This document shows positions 6,844-8,356 of a stretch of 8,356 bases of DNA, piece by piece. Positions within the stretch are counted from its first letter, which is position 1. Each line of letters begins with the position of its first letter. The translations under genes were made by a program, and so were the position numbers. The stretch comes from Alphaproteobacteria bacterium (lineage in GTDB: Bacteria; Pseudomonadota; Alphaproteobacteria; Sphingomonadales; Sphingomonadaceae): the NCBI GenBank assembly GCA_028869975.1, contig JAGWQR010000345.1:1-8356 (forward strand), read 5' to 3'. The notes below the pieces were generated by a model. It made no database searches. It saw only the letters and a program-made list of their open reading frames with translations, and was not told where the DNA came from.

Positions 6844-8196
6844 ATGGGCAAGGCAGCGGACACATTGACCGGGCTGGTCAAGGACAAGGCGCGCTTTGAT
6901 ATTCCCTATGAGGATGTGCGTGCGCAGCAGGTCGTGGCGCTGGCCGAGCGCTTTGCCGAGCGGCACGACAAGATCAAATTGCTCCGGCACCGCGCCGAAG
7001 AGGCGGGCATAGCCGAGATCCGCAACATCGCTGACATTGTCCCGCTGCTGTTCCCGCACACCGCCTATAAAAGCTACCCAGAGAGTTTCCTGATCGATGA
7101 GAAATGGGACCGGCTGACCAAATGGCTGGGGACGGTGTCGCCTTATCCCATCGAGGGGGTTGATCTCGAAGGCACCACCGATGTCGATGACTGGATCGCG
7201 CGGCTGGAAGCAAGGGGATACTTCATCTCCTGCTCGTCCGGCACAACCGGCAAATCGGCAATGCTGATTGCATCCGACAAGGATATGGACTGGTCGCGGC
7301 GCGACACGGTGCAGGTGTTCGCCTGGGGATCGGGGGTGGAACCGCACGCCGACCGGATGATGATCGGGTGCGCACCAGTCGCGAGCGTGCCCAAGAACCG
7401 CGTAATCGCCGAGGCGCAGCGCGCGGCCTTTGCCAATCCGGCCTATGCGCGCTTCAATTACCCTGTCCCGCCGATCACAGTCGGCGCGCTCACCAAGATG
7501 GTGGTGATGCGCAAAAAGATGGCGGATGGCAGCGCCATGCCCGATGAGGTGGCGGCGTTCGAGGCGACTTCCGCCGAGCGCGCAGCGGTGCTTGATGCCG
7601 CGATCGGCATTGCCGCCGACGAGATTATCGCCAACCGCGACAAGAAATTGATGGTTTCGGGGTTGTGGTCGGGGCTGTATGCGGTGGCGCGTGATGTGCG
7701 CGACAAAGGTTATAGCGCCAAGGACTTCCATCCCGATAATTGCATCTATGTCGGCGGCGGGCTGAAGCGCGCTTTGCTCCCCGACGATTATCAGCAATTT
7801 GTCCATGAGACCTTCAACATCCCGCACAATCGCGACTTCCAGAATTATTCGATGCAGGAGCTCAATTCGGGGATGCCCAAATGCCAGACGGGCGGGCGCT
7901 ATCATGTGCCACCCTGGGTTGTGCCGATGATCCTCAACAAGGCGGGCGATGCGCTGCTGACGCCTGAGTGCACCGGCGAGATTGAGGGCCGCGCAGCGTT
8001 CTTCGATCTCTCACTCGATGGTCGCTGGGGCGGGATCATCACCGGCGACAAGATCAGCCTTGATTATGGGCCGTGCGCGTGCGGGCATAAGGGCCCGTCG
8101 ATTGCCAACACGATCGCACGTTTTGCTGATCTGGAGGGGGATGACAAGATTGGCTGCGCGGGCACGGTCGATGCCTATGTAAGGGGGATGGCATGA
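6844..8196 (+). CDS. PaaK/LuxE-like adenylate-forming enzyme (acyl-CoA ligase or acyl-protein synthetase)
   Basis: A 450-residue cytoplasmic protein of the adenylate-forming group that includes phenylacetate-CoA ligase (PaaK), coenzyme F390 synthetase-like proteins and LuxE. Such enzymes activate a carboxylic acid with ATP as acyl-AMP, then pass it to CoA or a protein thiol. Visible features are an alpha-helical N-terminus, the phosphate-binding loop SSGTTGKS (131-138), NYSMQELN at 334-341 at the place of the family's YG-x-(T/S/Q)-E motif, ITGD at 399-402 (the Asp that binds ribose), CACGHKGP at 411-418 and GDDKIGCAGTVDAYV near the end. Length is nearer PaaK (about 430-440) than LuxE (about 370). 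The next gene overlaps by ATGA and looks LuxC-like, which favours a LuxE-style role feeding an acyl group to a reductase. Cys411, Cys413 and Cys438 are candidate thiols. The class is well supported; CoA ligase versus acyl-protein synthetase, and the substrate, are undecided. Confidence 0.78.
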   Translation: MGKAADTLTGLVKDKARFDIPYEDVRAQQVVALAERFAERHDKIKLLRHRAEEAGIAEIRNIADIVPLLFPHTAYKSYPESFLIDEKWDRLTKWLGTVSPYPIEGVDLEGTTDVDDWIARLEARGYFISCSSGTTGKSAMLIASDKDMDWSRRDTVQVFAWGSGVEPHADRMMIGCAPVASVPKNRVIAEAQRAAFANPAYARFNYPVPPITVGALTKMVVMRKKMADGSAMPDEVAAFEATSAERAAVLDAAIGIAADEIIANRDKKLMVSGLWSGLYAVARDVRDKGYSAKDFHPDNCIYVGGGLKRALLPDDYQQFVHETFNIPHNRDFQNYSMQELNSGMPKCQTGGRYHVPPWVVPMILNKAGDALLTPECTGEIEGRAAFFDLSLDGRWGGIITGDKISLDYGPCACGHKGPSIANTIARFADLEGDDKIGCAGTVDAYVRGMA

Positions 8197-8356
8197 GCGA
8201 AGCTGCAATCCCCGCGCCGTTTTTTTTGAAGGGCGAGTTGCTCGAAGGCGGCGATACCCTTCACAAATCCCGCGATCTGGGCATCGCGTTTGTGACGCCG
8301 ACCATCCCGCTTGGCAAAGTGGTGCCGCCGCGCAGCCAGGTGCCGCCGCTGCTCAA
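8193..8356 (+). CDS. Probable LuxC-like acyl-CoA reductase, N-terminal fragment (3' end outside window)
   Basis: An open frame begins at the ATG that overlaps the upstream TGA (ATGA) and runs to the window edge, giving 54 complete codons. GGGGG at 8183-8187 lies 5 nt upstream as a Shine-Dalgarno. The protein starts MSEAAIPAPFFLKGELLEGG and continues with FVTPTIPLGKVVPPRSQVPP. A short 'RG/KGE' strand, then an 'F-x-TP' segment and a proline-rich linker, is the N-terminal layout I recall for LuxC-type acyl-CoA reductases (NADPH-dependent reduction of activated acyl groups to aldehydes). The PaaK/LuxE-like partner directly upstream supports this, since luxE and luxC products work as one complex. 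The catalytic Cys and cofactor site lie outside the window, so the call is tentative. A run of eight T (8220-8227) falls in codons 10-12. Confidence 0.45.
   Translation, partial: MSEAAIPAPFFLKGELLEGGDTLHKSRDLGIAFVTPTIPLGKVVPPRSQVPPLL

Noticed and set aside
6814..7905. 363-codon minus-strand frame antisense to the PaaK/LuxE-like gene
   Set aside because: Composition-driven shadow; the plus-strand frame carries the SSGTTGKS loop and ITGD motif and has a strong Shine-Dalgarno.

Overview
The window looks like chromosomal DNA of a GC-rich alphaproteobacterium, most likely of the Sphingomonadales. This is inferred from a TonB-dependent receptor that leads a catabolic operon, the receptor's sequence style (RGSKSGGF, NNLFNRAY), and the mix of SDR, PaaK/LuxE-like and probable LuxC-like genes. 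No rRNA, tRNA, CRISPR, integrase or transposase is visible. Coding density is close to complete, and the only intergenic stretch of note is 130 bp long.

Positions 1-5863 (+ strand) hold a tightly packed cluster. It starts with the C-terminal half of a TonB-dependent outer-membrane receptor, cut by the window edge. A betaine-aldehyde dehydrogenase (BetB type), a choline dehydrogenase (BetA type, GMC flavoprotein) and an APC-superfamily permease follow. The gaps or overlaps are 11 bp, a 14-nt overlap and a 4-nt ATGA overlap, so one transcript with translational coupling is likely. Read together, the genes suggest outer-membrane uptake, inner-membrane uptake, oxidation of an alcohol to an aldehyde and oxidation of the aldehyde to an acid. 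The classical version is choline to betaine aldehyde to glycine betaine. The unusual points are the transport partners: an APC permease and a TonB receptor, with no BCCT (BetT) or ABC system and no BetI regulator in view.

Positions 5877-6713 (- strand) encode a classical short-chain dehydrogenase/reductase with an intact N-S-Y-K tetrad. It converges on the permease gene and diverges from the next block. The 130-bp divergent region (6714-6843) carries a strong Shine-Dalgarno for the rightward gene, weak promoter-like hexamers and an 8-bp direct repeat at 21-bp spacing.

Positions 6844-8356 (+ strand) hold a 450-residue adenylate-forming enzyme of the PaaK/LuxE type. It overlaps by ATGA with the start of a gene cut by the right edge, whose first 54 residues fit a LuxC-like acyl-CoA reductase. 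If that is right, the pair would activate a carboxylic acid and reduce it to an aldehyde, as the fatty acid reductase part of lux systems does, with no luciferase gene in view.

No wholly new type of system is evident. The best candidates for something under-described are the TonB-receptor/BetB/BetA/APC uptake-and-oxidation module and the PaaK/LuxE-LuxC-like pair.
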